A stretch of 64,000 nucleotides of DNA from Isoetes taiwanensis (GCA_021234155.1 JAJEKV010000012.1:2691724-2755723), one strand, 5' to 3'. Shown: positions 9,076 through 21,050, counted from the first letter of the stretch. The notes: a model not told the origin generated them from the sequence alone. Made by a program: numbers and translations.

Positions 9076-9810
9076 CTGATTTATGCGGATGATGCAGTGA
9101 TGTTTTTGAGAAGTGCCCATGCACTTTTCAGTTTTTGTGAAGCTATGGACATGAGAGTCAACCTAGAGAAGACAAAGATCATGATATTTGGGCAAAGAAA
9201 GCAGATCACTATACCTTTTTGTATGACAGAAAACTTGTGGAAGTCACACAGTCTTATAAATATTTGGGCTTACCGACTCACACTGATTATAAATGGAACC
9301 TAGCAGTAGATCGAGAGCAGACGGGGGTCTAAAGGCTTTGTTTGACATGCGAGGCGACGCAAAGAAGGTGGAGCACTAGTAATGCCCGCATTGTCTTGTA
9401 TGGCTATGAAATTTGGGGGCCTAGTTTAGCCCCTCGATAGATGGAAAAGACTGAAAAAATTCAGAAGAAATTCATGCTTACTAAACTTGGAGTAAAGATA
9501 CAAACTCCCGCTGTGATAATGCTTGCTGAAACAGGGCTTATACCACTTGAGATGGAAGCTTTATATCAAACAATTGTGTATGTTAGGAAAGTGTGGGCAA
9601 CTAAAAGGGAAGGATTACTAGGACTTGCCATGGATAATAGTGTACACAAAGGTTGGTATGCTGATTTCTTAAAATGGTTATGCAAATGAGGTATTAGCTT
9701 CGATCAGATCCCAACTAACTCTAAACATGTGAAGGGGTTCGCATATCAAAAAGCACGAGAGAGATTGTGGTATGATGCTGGTTCCAAATCTATATGTCTT
9801 ACAAAACATT
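9076..9810 (+). pseudogene. LINE reverse transcriptase remnant (family 1, copy 2)
   Basis: Same family as 5787-7400. The piece starts at the catalytic box (LLIYADDAVMF, here with canonical YADD), continues FCEAMDMRVNLEKTKIMIFG and, after frame changes, reaches LGVKIQTPAVIML and KGWYADFLKWL, which match the first copy closely. A deletion removes part of the region between YADD and FCEAMD, and several frameshifts and stops follow between 9303 and 9441. The 5' end abuts the Harbinger remnant and the 3' end fades near 9810. It is older or more decayed than copy 1. Confidence 0.8.
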
Positions 9811-9859
9811 GTTTAATCCTTCATTAGGGGAAGCGTCTTACTTGAATAAAGTAAGCTCC

Positions 9860-10075
9860 ATATGTCACTACGGCTTGCATCTGAGCATACTATAAATGGT
9901 TTATTCCAATCAAGAAGAGCTAATACATGCTCAGTTGCCATCTTGTGCTTAAGATCCTGAAATGCTTTTTCTGCATCATCATTCCACTGAAATGGTATAT
10001 CATTTTTCAGAAATCTGTTCAATGGAAGAGTTATTTTCACAAAATCCTTCACAAATCGGTGATAATAACTGCATC
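9860..10075 (-). pseudogene. Ty3/Gypsy RT-RNase H connection, fragment
   Basis: Read on the minus strand, YYHRFVKDFVKITLPL is followed by FQWNDDAEKAFQDLK and PFIVCSDAS, the classical join of Gypsy reverse transcriptase to RNase H. The frame is lost soon after DAS. This is the continuation of the fragment at 11430-11966: the upstream piece breaks off after ELRSF and this one resumes at YYHRF, with about 1.36 kb of LINE-containing sequence between them. Confidence 0.8.
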
Positions 10076-10077
10076 AT

Positions 10078-11390
10078 AATGGTGAACCTCGCGAAAACCA
10101 AAATAGTCATTTTAACGGTGATAATAACGGTGAACCTCGCAAAAACAAAAAATAGTCATTTTCGATAACAGAAACAGACACAGACCCTTCAGGTATATGG
10201 GGACAGAATTGAGGAATCAACAGAATACAAGTATCTGGGATATGACACACGCGACACGGGGAAATGGGTTAAAGTTGCGGATGCCAGGTTTCAATCAGCC
10301 ATTGGGAGCTACTTCAATATGAAAAATTTCTGTAATAAAAGCAGAATAATCGACTGGGAGATCAAGTGCTATCTGTTCAGTGCAGTGGTCATATCGACGC
10401 AACTGTATGGGGCTGAGGTATGGGGACCAGGCCTACCAGATAAGAAATGGGACAAACAAGAAGGGATCCTTAAACAATGGCATAAACAGGAATTTAAGGT
10501 GCGGGAAAACACGCCCCTGACAGTCATGATATATGAGACATGCCAGAAACCAATGGAAGTGAGAGCGTGGGAAAGGACTATCAGGTATTTAATAAAAGAC
10601 AATGCAAGGGGGTCATCCAGGGAAGCTATCAAGCATTGCAATCAACGAGTCAGCAAAATCACACATCATCATAAGCAGTGGATGGTTCAAGGATGTAGCG
10701 ATATGGACTAGAGAAATGGGGATGAACCCGAGTGATCTAGTAAACGAAGGGAAATGGAATGAAGACTGGGCTGACAAGGCTACACGAGCATGGCTGCAAA
10801 AACACGCCGGACCCAAGACACTCTGGCTCACGACAGTTTTCAATCCAGAACAGCAGATAGGACAACAGATGTACCGAGACAACCTACTAGGGAAGGCCAG
10901 GAGGGACGTCCTGGCGAGATTTAGGATGGGGAGCCACGATCTAAGAATTGAAAAGGACAGATGGAGGAAAATAGAAAGGGAGAACCGGATATGCAGAATC
11001 TGTGACACAGGAAAAGTAAAAGATGAGAACCACCTGCTAAACGAATGTTCAATGTACGAAGACGCCAAGAACAAGTATAGAGGCATAAGATGGGGACAGA
11101 TAGTACGCACCCTAATGACAAGGGCGCATTACAATGAAAGATCCGCGGATGCAATCCAGGAAATGATAACCAAGCGAGGGCTTATAATATGAATCACCCG
11201 AGAGATGAGACATTTGAAGCCCACAAATGCTCGGCTAGAAGCTGATTGATAACGACGCATCCCCGCACGGCCATGAGGTCGATCATAAGCGGGGTGCCAG
11301 TACTAATAGAAACTAAGAAAAGCCTTCAGAAAAGGCTACAATATACCAGCATAGCGCCCCTTTGGGAGCTCGCCCATGCTACATCAGTCC
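10078..11390 (+). pseudogene. LINE remnant of a second family, inserted in Gypsy
   Basis: The plus-strand sequence starts in the RT palm (MVNLAKTKIVI), repeats this segment once in a partial tandem duplication (10080-10111 and 10128-10163), then gives STEYKYLGYDT, LYGAEVWGPGLP and a C-terminal Cys-Cys-His-Cys knuckle (CRICDTGKVKDENHLLNEC, 10993-11049). The frame changes between the piece ending at 10711 and the piece ending with stop at 11192. The 3' flank 11193-11390 is non-coding. The sequence is clearly distinct from the LINE at 5787 and 9076. Strong 5' truncation is typical of target-primed reverse transcription. A clear target duplication was not found. Confidence 0.8.
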
Positions 11391-11429
11391 AGGGGCCTTA
11401 GGGCACAAGGGACAATAATTCTATTCTAT

Positions 11430-11966
11430 TCAAATCTAATTGCACAAAAGAGCGCAATTCTTTGACATTATTAGGTCGAGGCCAATTAAGAATAGCCTTC
11501 ACCTTATCTGAATCCATTCTAATTCCATCTTTGGATACAAAGTGTCCAAGATATCCAACTTCTTGCATACAGAAACAGCTTTTGGATTTATTAATAAATA
11601 GCTGATTTTGTCTGAAAAGATAAAAAACTTGCTGAAGGTGTTTATTATTCTCGTCTATGGATTTGCTGTAGACAAGAATGTCATTAAAGAACACAACACA
11701 TTTTCCCAGTACTGGTGCCAAAACTCTCCCTATCAATCGACAAAAAGTTGTTGGTGCATTAGTGAGTCCAAATGGCATCACTCTGAATTCTTAATGTCCA
11801 AAAGTGGTTCTGAAAGTTGTTTTCTCAATATCTGACTCCTTGATTCTGATTTTATGGTAGCTTGACTTAAGATCTATTTTGCGAAATATGCAGGCACCTC
11901 GTAGTTCATCAAACAAATCATCTGCTCTAGGAACTGAAAATTTATCTTTGATTGTCAGTTTGTTTG
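11430..11966 (-). pseudogene. Ty3/Gypsy reverse transcriptase, fragment
   Basis: On the minus strand the palm of a Gypsy reverse transcriptase is readable: [82 protein letters not shown] and NVKELRSF. In the catalytic box the first Asp of the usual DDILVYS is Asn, which should inactivate the enzyme. A stop (TAA) lies near 11790, just before EFRVMPFGL. The left side is cut by the LINE insertion. The right side abuts globulin-derived sequence at about 11967. Confidence 0.85.
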
Positions 11967-12490
11967 AAACCAGCTCTACCGCTCAATGGTTGCCATAAGG
12001 TATGAAAGAGAATAATCATGATTCACAAGTCATAATATTTTTGCAAATGATATGATATAAGACATGATAAAAATGATGCATATGTTAAAAGAGATGATGC
12101 ATATGTTAAAAAAAGAGTTTCAACTAGTTTCTCCAACCCATAAGGCAACAAACATCGCCATTAATCTGGTGCAAATGAGAAAATGTAAGAGCTCAAAATC
12201 AAGGCAACAATATCTAGTATAATTCAAGAAAATGTGCCCTTTATTACTGATACAAGTAGAACAAAACCAGCATAAGGAGCTCACATTCTGGGGTTCAAAA
12301 TCAAGGCAACAATATCTAGTATAACTCAAGAAAATGTGCCCTTTATTACTGATACAAGTAGAACAAAACCTGCATAAGGAGCTCACTCACATTTTGGAGT
12401 GAGCCCTAACAAAACAGCGCAACTACATATATACTATTAGAGTGCTCACGTTCTTGAGCCCCTATTAGAAGAGCACACAAGCTAAATCCT
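11967..12490 (-). repeat. Globulin-derived intron and 3'-UTR sequence
   Basis: 11967-12000 matches the start of globulin exon 3. 12000-12115 matches intron 2 of the main copy (TTTTGCAAATGATATGAT). 12115-12490 matches the 3' flank. Inside the 3' flank a unit of about 107 bases (AAAATCAAGGCAACAATATC and following) is duplicated in tandem (12187 and 12297). The same double unit recurs near 15727, 17986, 19928 and 22038. Confidence 0.7.
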
Positions 12491-12736
12491 CTCTACATCA
12501 CATCATGCTGTTGGCGTTCCCTCTGCTGCCTTTGATCTGCAGCCGGGAATATCACAGCCTCATCCTTCCTCTCGCTGGCTAAGCAATTTGTCAACGTTGT
12601 CACTGCTTAAGCCTAATGCACTAGACACTATGGCCCTCGGCAGGCGGTTTAATAGCCCGTTCTCTCCAGCAAAATAGGAATTGCGTGGCCTGAAATTGAT
12701 CAGCAACAGTTTACTATAAAGGTTACAAAAAGAATC
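12491..12736 (-). pseudogene. 11S globulin exon 5 fragment
   Basis: The minus strand reads FRPRNSYFAGENGLLNRLPR and ALGLSSDNVDKLLSQREEG, the C-terminal helices of an 11S globulin, preceded by an intron end (TTTCAG at about 12690). It matches 22338-22533. Homology stops inside intron 4 at about 12737, where unrelated sequence begins. Confidence 0.75.
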
Positions 12737-13640
12737 GATATCACAGTCCACTTGGGCAACAATCCATCAATACTAGGCAAGAATTGTGACATGCCATATG
12801 TGATCTTTGGTGGACCAGTTGGTAAGTTTCTATCATGTGGGTTATCTCTTTAGCATAACTGACATGGCTATTTGTACATAATCTTCAAAAGTATAATCTG
12901 ATGCTCCCATAAACAAAGACCTTTGGGCACACGAAAACTATTGGTTGGAACATTTTTCATGCATCTCAAGTTTGTGTACACGTGTTGAGAACAGAAAATT
13001 GGTAATCTGTTAGAATTTATGTCTTGATAATCTTGTCCAAGTGATACAATTTCAGATTATCACAAATTGTATAACAATCAAGATAAATGTTTAGAATGAC
13101 CTTTTTGGCATTATATTATGGATTGTGTTTCAATGAGCAACCTCTGCAAACAATAGCCTAATTTTTTGCCACGTTTTGTGCATGCCCAACAAATTGACTG
13201 TCATAAATGAAATGGTACTTTTTGCAAACTTTGAGCATGCCCTAATAAATGGCATTGGTGAGTTCTTTCCTCCCTTTTTTTCTGATGCTTCCTTTCTCCA
13301 ATTGTGAGAAAAGGATTGGTGTGTATGATTCCACGCTTGATGTCTTTAGTACTAGTACTTTAAGGTATTTCTTTCAATTCTAACTCCTCACAATTTCTGT
13401 TATGTTCGTATTTTTGCTTGGGAGCCTCTTTGTATGGATCAATTTGTTTCTCTATTCAGGAATACACTTACACTCACATGTTCAATGTGGCTTCACCTAA
13501 TCTTCCAGTCACGCACAACTCCTACCACCTATCAATGCCTAATGCCAAGCCTTATCCACAGATTGTTGCAAGCACAAGCAAAGGGCAGATACTATATCAG
13601 CATATGAGACCAAATTTACCTTAGATATGCTGAATTGATC
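12737..13640 (+). other. Possible two exons of an unrecognised gene
   Basis: A plus-strand stretch reads DITVHLGNNPSILG and CDMPYVIFGGPVG and stops exactly at a consensus donor (GGTAAGT near 12821). After about 640 AT-rich bases a tract ending in CAG at 13459 is followed by a frame reading EYTYTHMFNVASPNLPVTHN and so on to a TAG near 13624. Both pieces have protein-like composition and correct splice borders, but I recognise no family. The left edge is a breakpoint with globulin intron 4, so at most the 3' end of a gene is here. Confidence 0.35.
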
Positions 13641-13745
13641 AGCCTTGCCCATGTTTTTCTTCTGCATCTGCATATATATGTCAGAGAAATGAGTAAATTA
13701 ATACTGATTTACAAATATCCTCTGCTGACAATTCTCTCTTCATGT

Positions 13746-14870
13746 TTAAAAATAATAATAATAATATGTTTTGTCACTTTCTTTGTTAAAAACAGGGCAA
13801 TTGATTTGTATGTTCGACCAGAGGGACAAACGTCCTTCTTTGCCATCTGAGATGACCTGTGTAACCTCTTTAACTAGAACATGGCCTTGCACCCTTGTGT
13901 CTCTCTCACTTATTGTAACAGATTCTTCAGATACAAAATCCACTGTTTTGCGAATGGCACACCAAGCTCATCAGTCCGAACACATCTCTTGCCTATTGTT
14001 GTCCCTATGACATCTATTTTATTTACAGTGTCCGCTCGAGAGAGAGAGAGGGGGGGAGGGAGATCCTTTCTTGCCAAGACCTCCAAACTTTCTTTCTGTA
14101 CTAATGGGAACATTGATAGGGGCAACTAAAGATGGGAACGAAATACATAGAAACTGTGCTCAATAGACAATGTATAATCTGACTTATGCCAAATGATGGT
14201 TCAATAACTGATGGGGTAAAGGTCCTTTGATGAACCTTGTTGGTCTGCTTGGAGATGGAGATGATCATCTCTTAGTGATAATAACGATTTTTCTAGTGCC
14301 ACACAATGTTAATGCTGCTTGGCCATCAGACTCAAGCTTTGCCTTCATTTCTAAAGTTACTTCTTCTGTCAAAGCCTGAAGAAAATTGAAGATATCAGCA
14401 AAATATATAAATCTGAATGAATATTTTCTTTCAAAAGATGACCTACAAAGCTTTCTAGTTTTCTGATTCTTTAAAAAAAAAACCACAAGCTCTTTCTTGT
14501 TTGACACTACCAATATTTCCCTCAAAATGTTATTTTGAGTGTCAGAAATGCAATGATCGCTGCAAAGGACCAATTGAAAAAACAACACCTCTATATCCTT
14601 CGGTTCAAAATATTTTTCATGAGCCGCCAAGCCCACCTTACTAGCATCCTGTCAGAGGACCAACTCAATATTCAAAAATAATAATACTCACTAAAGCTTA
14701 TAATCAGCACTCACAGTATGTGCTTTCAAGTCATATACTAATCTATCTGCTAAGCCCACATATTCAATCGATCCATGCGAGTATTCAATTTCAGCATCCC
14801 GCCTGATATGCTGCATAGTGAGCCATTTCATTGGCCATGTATTTTTTTATTCATTTTTTATTGAAGGATG
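13746..14870 (-). pseudogene. Glycyl-tRNA synthetase fragment (most complete copy)
   Basis: Several minus-strand exons match the eukaryotic class II glycyl-tRNA synthetase, which charges tRNA-Gly. In gene order: ANEMAHYAA and DAEIEYSHGSIEYVGLADR (14850-14715), a donor GTGAGT after KAHT, an acceptor CTGACAG, VGLAAHEKYFEPKDIE (14640-14580), LTEEVTLEMKAKLESDGQ (14370-14320), ISISKQTNKVHQRTFTPSVI (14265-14200), then the anticodon-binding domain FPLVQKESLEVLARKDL, IGTTIGKRCVRTDELGVPFA and SVTISERDT (14110-13880). Introns are kept, so it is a genomic fragment, not a processed copy. Frame breaks lie near 14270, 14110 and 13943. The N-terminal half is absent. Partial copies are at 18435 and 20395. 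Confidence 0.82.
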
Positions 14871-14967
14871 TCATTTTGTTCGTCATCATATCATGATTAC
14901 ATTCTACATCACATTATACATGTCACCTGGAAGCCAATCCACTATCTAAGCTCAATATACTAGGCAT

Positions 14968-15130
14968 GTGATTATATAGTATATATGGCTGGTTTAAGGT
15001 CTCTACCACAAGACCAGTTGGTCGTATTTGAACCCATGACCTCGAGGCAATGGATTTTTAAGGTCCCCAATACTGGACCAATGTTGGCCATGTTTGAACC
15101 CGTGACCTCGTGTGTGGCCAGGTGTAAATG
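14968..15130 (-). repeat. SINE-like unit with two tRNA B-box motifs
   Basis: On the minus strand the tRNA T-arm-like phrase GGTCAYGGGTTCAAA occurs twice, about 75 bases apart, followed by TTGTGGTAGAGACC. Copies lie at 17160-17310, 19170-19340 and 21130-21300, always at the same place in the module. It is most likely a remnant of a tRNA-derived SINE. Confidence 0.5.
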
Positions 15131-15440
15131 GAAGCGAAGCCTACTCTTATCAATACTAAGGGAAATAAGAAACAAATATGACTGCCCAATGAAATACCCC
15201 AGCGACTCATTGTTTTACACCCTGAGCAAAGCCAATATGAGCGGACTCATTGTTGAAGTAAGTCATACATTAGCCATCATTGATAAAAATTTGAATGCTA
15301 ATAAAATTGATCCTTTTGTAGTTGATAATGGAGGTGAAAGATCAGTAGTTCAATCTACTGATCTGCTAAAGAACCTGGCATCCTCTCACTCTAGAGGAAT
15401 TCAGATTGGAAAAGGTAAACTTCAAGAAATTGAAAGGAGA
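15130..15440 (+). other. Possible Copia protease-like piece
   Basis: The plus strand reads LAIIDKNLNANKIDP, VVDNGGERSVVQSTDLLKNL and GIQIGKGKLQEIERRGN. The copies at 17325-17700, 19345-19650 and 21300-21620 have VVDSGG or its remains. The D-S-G followed by a glycine-rich IQIGKG phrase resembles the start of Copia protease, but no further pol domain follows. It is tandemly copied with the globulin and synthetase pieces. Confidence 0.35.
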
Positions 15441-15454
15441 GGCAACATTCCATG

Positions 15455-16020
15455 CGTGAGAAAGTACACGAGGGTTGAAACCAGCTCTGCCACTCAATGG
15501 CTGCCATAAGGTATGAAAGAGAATAATCATGGTTCACAAGTCATGATATTTTTGCAAATGATATGATATAAGACATGATAAAAATGATGCATATGTTTAA
15601 AGAGATGATGCATATGTTAAAAAAAGAATTTCAACTAGTTAAAAGAATTTCAACTAGTTTCTCTAAGCCATAAGGCAACAAACATCACCATTAATCTGAT
15701 GCAAATGAAGAAAATGTAAGAGCTCAAAATCAAGGCAACAATATCTAGTATAATTCATGAAAATGTGCCCTTTATTACTGATACAAGTAAAACAAAACCA
15801 GCATAAGGAGCTCACATTCTGGGGTTCAAAATCAAGGCAACAATATCTAGTATAACTCAAGAAAACGTGTTCTTTATTACATCGATACAAGTAGAACAAA
15901 ACACGCATAAGGAGCTCACTCACACATGCGGAGTGACTCCTAACAAAACAAAGACAACTATATATATATTATTAGAGCTCATGTTCTTGAGCCCCTATTA
16001 GAAGAGTACACAAGCTAAAC
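15455..16020 (-). repeat. Globulin exon 3 start, intron 2 and 3'-UTR segment
   Basis: 15455-15510 reads on the minus strand as LSGRAGF and RVLSHAWN, the start of globulin exon 3. 15510-15625 matches intron 2, and 15645-16020 matches the 3' flank with its tandem 107-base unit. The same composite recurs at 17722-18300 and 19664-20246. Confidence 0.7.
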
Positions 16021-17160
16021 TCTCTCTACATCACATCACATCAATACATGGCTTCCCTCTCTCGCCTCACGATCTGCGGCGGGGAATATCCACGACCTCA
16101 TCCTCCTCTCGTTGGCTAAGCAATTTCTCAACGTTGTCCCCGCTAAGCCTAATGCACTAGACACTATGGCCCTTGGTAGGCGGTTTAATAGCCCATTCCC
16201 TCCAAAGAAAATAGGAATTGCGTGGCCTGAAATTGATCAGCAACAATTTAATTTAAAGGTTACAAAAAGAATCAGATATGCACTAAAAAAAATGGCACAT
16301 AATGTCCAAGCATGCTTCTTTAACTTAACAATAAAAATCCATGAACAGAGGTGCAAGTGATAAGTATACCTATGAGTATTTATGGCTGCAAAAGTTTCAT
16401 ATCCTTGATCTCCAGCTATCTCAACATGTGCGAAGCCTTTTGGAACTTCGAATCTCTGACCCACAACTCTGTTGCCATTGTTGGACACGATTTCAAGGTC
16501 AGCATTACCTTTCACAACATAGATGACCTTATCCCCATTGTGAATGTAGTTAGGCGCATACATTGCTCCATGTTCAACCACAGCAATGGCATACATGAGA
16601 GACAAGCATTGCCATATCATAGCAACTATATGAATGCAGTCCTGAACTTGCAGATAAAAGCTGAAACTGCAAGACTACACTAGTAGGGAGTACATAAAAC
16701 AAAAACAGCCAGCCTCCAATTATTTCAATATTAGCACATCCTAATACGAGAAACTAACAAGCTCAGTCTAACTCTACAGACCTTTAGAAAACTAACTTTG
16801 CATGCTCAAATGAACTGAAAAGGAATACTCACTTTCTCCAGCCTCAAATATCGATGTACATGTCGGATCTGCCAAAGCAAGCACTTTCCATTTGTTGAGC
16901 TCCCGGCTCTCCAGCTTGCCTTTACTACAACGTCTGGGGAAATCGCGAGCTAGCTCATGAACCAAATCGGCGCTCCCATATTGAGCCGCGAATCTTTCTT
17001 CAAGCTCGGGGACTCCCTAGACACCTTGATGATTCCTCTTTGTTTCTCTTGTCTGTCTAACAAGCGCCTTCTGGGTCTCCTCGGACACATTCCATGCATG
17101 AGAAAGTACCGAGGGTCTGAAACCAGCTTTGCCACTCAACGGTTGGAATTGCTGCTGCGT
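16020..17160 (-). pseudogene. 11S globulin, 3' half (exons 3-5), broken
   Basis: Exon 5 (about 16023-16240) is frameshifted. Exon 4 (16365-16620) is open and reads MYAPNYIHNGDKVIYVVKGN, NNGNRVVGQRF and VPKGFAHVEIAGDQGYETF, the C-terminal cupin; compared with 22677-22954 it lacks about six codons (the EGQLVFI step of the cupin strand). Exon 3 (16840-17160) is broken by several frameshifts but keeps RLLDR and KQRGIIKVSRES. Exons 1 and 2 are missing: homology ends at the exon 3 acceptor, where SINE-like sequence begins. Confidence 0.82.
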
Positions 17161-18299
17161 GTGATTATATACTACATATGGCTGGTTTACGGTCTCTACC
17201 ACAAGACAAATTGGTCGTACTTGAACTCATGACCTCGAGGTAATGGATTTTTAAGGTCCCCAATACTGGACCAACGTTGGCCATGTTTGAACCCGTGACC
17301 TTGGGTGTGGCCAGGTGTTAATGGAAGCGAAGCCTACTCTTATCAATACTAAGGGAAGTAAGAAACAAATATAATGCGCCAATGAAATACCCCAAATGAC
17401 TCATTGTTTTACACCACGAGCAAAGCAGCGACTCATTGTTTTACACCCTGAGCAAAGCCAATATGAGAGGACTGAAGCACATGTTACTAGGGAACAAGAG
17501 GAAAAGGACAAATCTAATGATGAAGAAGATGAAGTCATACATTAGCCATCATTGATAAAAATTTGAATGCTAATAAAATTGATCCTTTTGTAGTTCATAG
17601 TGGAGGTGAAAGATCAGTAGTTCAATCTACTGATCTGCTAAAGAATCTGGCATCCTCTCACTCTAGAAGAGAATTCAGATTGGAAAAGGTAAACTTCAAG
17701 AAATTGAAAGGAGAGGCAACATTCCATGCGTGAGAAAGTACACGAGGGCTGAAACCAGCTCTGCCATTCAATGGTTGCCATAAGGTATGAAAGAGAATAA
17801 TCATGGTTCATAAGTCATGATATTTTTGCAAATGATATGATATAAGACATGATAAAACTGATGCATATGGTAAAAAAGAGATGATGCATATGTTAAAAAA
17901 AAGGATTTCAACTAGTTCCTCCAAGCCATCAGGCAACAAACATCACCATTATTGTGGTGCAAATGCAGAAAATGTAAGAGCTCAAAATCAAGGCAACAAT
18001 ATCTAGTATAATTCAAGAAAATGTGCCCTTTATTACTGATACAAGTAGAACAAAACCAGCATAAGAAGCTCACATTCTGGGGTTCAAAATCAAGGCAAAA
18101 ATATCTAGTATAACTCAAGAAAATGTGCCCTTTATATTACTGATACAAGTAGAACAAAACCTGCATAAGGAGCTCACTCACATTCTGGAGTGAGCCCTAA
18201 CAAAACAGCACAACTACATATATACTATTAGAGCGCTCATGTTCTTGAGCCCCTATTAGAAGAGCACACAAGCTAAACCCTCTCTACATCACACCACAT

Positions 18300-18428
18300 C
18301 ATATCCTTGATCTCCAGCTATTTGAACATGTGGAAAGCCTTTTGGAATAAAACTCTTCGATTCTCTAACCCACAACTCTGTTGCCATTGTTGGATACGAT
18401 TTCAAGCTCAGCATTACCTTTCACACTT
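18300..18428 (-). pseudogene. 11S globulin exon 4 fragment
   Basis: The minus strand carries the middle of the C-terminal cupin (NNGNRVV and a following VEIAGDQGY-type segment), joined directly to the globulin 3' flank at 18300 without exon 5 and to synthetase sequence at about 18430. Twelve bases present in the next copy are missing near 18350. Confidence 0.7.
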
Positions 18429-18434
18429 GCGTCT

Positions 18435-19060
18435 TAGGAAGTCTAGGTCCTTTGATGAACCTTATTGGTCTGCTTGGAGATGGAGATGATCATCTCTTAG
18501 TGATAATAGCGATTTTTCTAGTGCCACACAATGTTAATGGTGCTTGGCCATTAGACTCAAGCTTTGCCTTCATTTCTAAAGTTACTTCTTCTGTCAAAGC
18601 CTGAAGAAAATTGAAGACATCAAGCAAAATATATAAATCTGAATGAATATTTTCTTTCAAAAGATGATCTACAAAGCTGTCCAGTTTTCTGATTCTTTTT
18701 GAAAAAAAACCACAAGCTCTTTCTTGTTTGACACTACCAATATTTCCCTCAAAATGTTATTTTGAGTGTCAGAAATGCAATGCAGAGGACCAACTGAAAA
18801 AACAACACCTCTATATCCTTCGGTTCAAAATATTTTTCATGAGCCACCAAGCCCACCGCATCCTGTCAGAGGACCAACTGAATATTCAAAAATAATAATA
18901 GTCACTAAAGCTTATAATCAGCATCACAGTATGTGCTTTCAAGTCATATACTAATCTATCTGCTAAGCCAACATATTCAATCCATCCATGTGAGTATTCA
19001 ATTTCAGCATCCCGCCTGATATGTTGCATAGTGAGCCATTTCATTGGCCATGTATTTTTT
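18435..19060 (-). pseudogene. Glycyl-tRNA synthetase fragment, copy 2
   Basis: Repeats the exons of 14225-14870 (EVTLEMKAKLES, AHEKYFEPKD, DAEIEYSH, ANEMAHY) but lacks the anticodon-binding part. Compared with copy 3, seven bases at the start of the AHEKYF exon are deleted near 18857. Confidence 0.75.
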
Positions 19061-20246
19061 TATTCATTTTTTATTAAAGGATGTCATTTTGTTCGTCATC
19101 ATATCATGATTACATTCTACATCACATTATACATACCAATCCACTAAGCTCAATATACTAGGAGCTGCTTTGCATGTGATTATATAGTACATATGGCTAG
19201 TTTAAGCTCTCTACCACAATACCAGTTGGTCGTATTTGAACCCATGACCTCGAGGCAATGGATTTTTAAGGTCCCCAATACTGGACCAATGTTGGCCATG
19301 TTTGAACCCGTGACCTCGGGTGTGGCCAGGTGTTAATGGAAGCGAAGCCTATCTGCCCAATGAAATACCCCAGCGACTCATTGTTTTACACCCTGAGCAA
19401 AGCCAATATGAGAGGACTGGAGCACATGTTACTAGGGAACAAGAGGAAAACGACAAATCTAATGATGAAGAAGATGAAGTCATACATTAGCCATCATTGA
19501 TAAAAATTTGAATGCTAATAAAATTGATCCTTTTGTAGTTCATAGTGGAGGTGAAAGATCAGTAGTTCAATCTACTGATCTGCTAAAGAATCTGGCATCC
19601 TCTCACTCTAGAAGAGAATTCAGATTGGAAAAGGTAAACTTCAAGAAATTGAAAGGAGAGGCAACATTCCATGCGTGAGAAAGTACACGAGGGCTGAAAC
19701 CAGCTCTGCCATTCAATGGTTGCCATAAGGTATGAAAGAGAATAATCATGGTTCATAAGTCATGATATTTTTGCAAATGATATGATATAAGACATGATAA
19801 AAATGATGCATATGGTAAAAGAGATGATGCATATGTTAAAAAAAAAGGATTTCAACTAGTTCCTCCAAGCCATCAGGCAACAAACATCACCATTATTCTG
19901 GTGCAAATGCAGAAAATGTAAGAGCTCAAAATCAAGGCAACAATATCTAGTATAATTCAAGAAAATGTGCCCTTTATTACTGATACAAGTAGAACAAAAC
20001 CAGCATAAGAAGCTCACATTCTGGGGTTCAAAATCAAGGCAAAAATATCTAGTATAACTCAAGAAAATGTGCCCTTTATATTACTGATACAAGTAGAACA
20101 AAACCTGCATAAGGAGCTCACTCACATTCTGGAGTGAGCCCTAACAAAACAGCACAACTACATATATACTATTAGAGCGCTCATGTTCTTGAGCCCCTAT
20201 TAGAAGAGCACACAAGCTAAACCCTCTCTACATCACACCACATCAT

Positions 20247-20388
20247 ATCCTTGATCTCCAGCTATTTGAACATGTGGGAAGCCTTTTGGAATAAAAACAA
20301 GTTGGCCCTCTTCGATTCTCTAACCCACAACTCTGTTGCCATTGTTGGATACGATTTCAAGCTCAGCATTACCTTTCACACTTGCGCC
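20247..20388 (-). pseudogene. 11S globulin exon 4 fragment (second module)
   Basis: Same junctions as 18300-18428, but retains the bases for the EGQLVFIPK step near 20290-20312, so it is the less damaged copy. Confidence 0.7.
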
Positions 20389-20394
20389 TTAGGA

Positions 20395-21050
20395 AGTCTA
20401 GGTCCTTTGATGAACCTTATTGGTCTGCTTGGAGATGGAGATGATCATCTCTTAGTGATAATAGCGATTTTTCTAGTGCCACACAATGTTAATGGTGCTT
20501 GGCCATTAGACTCAAGCTTTGCCTTCATTTCTAAAGTTACTTCTTCTGTCAAAGCCTGAAGGAAATTGAAGACATCAAGCAAAATATATAAATCTGAATG
20601 AATATTTTCTTTCAAAAGATGATCTATAAAGCTGTCCAGTTTTCTGATTCTTTTTGAAAAAAAACCACAAGCTCTTTCTTGTTTGACACTACCAATATTT
20701 CCCTCAAAATGTTATTTTGAGTGTCAGAAATGCAATGCAGAGGACCAACTGAAAAAACAACACCTCTATATCCTTCGGTTCAAAATATTTTTCATGAGCC
20801 ACCAAGCCCACCTTACTAGCATCCTGTCAGAGGACCAACTGAATATTCAAAAATAATAATAGTCACTAAAGCTTATAATCAGCATCACAGTATGTGCTTT
20901 CAAGTCATATACTAATCTATCTGCTAAGCCAACATATTCAATCCATCCATGTGAGTATTCAATTTCAGCATCCCGCCTGATATGCTGCATAGTGAGCCAT
21001 TTCATTGGCCATGTATTTTTTTATTCATTTTTTATTAAAGGATGTCATTT
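20395..21050 (-). pseudogene. Glycyl-tRNA synthetase fragment, copy 3
   Basis: Near-identical to copy 2 without its seven-base deletion. It ends at the same breakpoint near the ISISKQTNKV exon, showing that copies 2 and 3 share one ancestral truncation. Confidence 0.75.
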
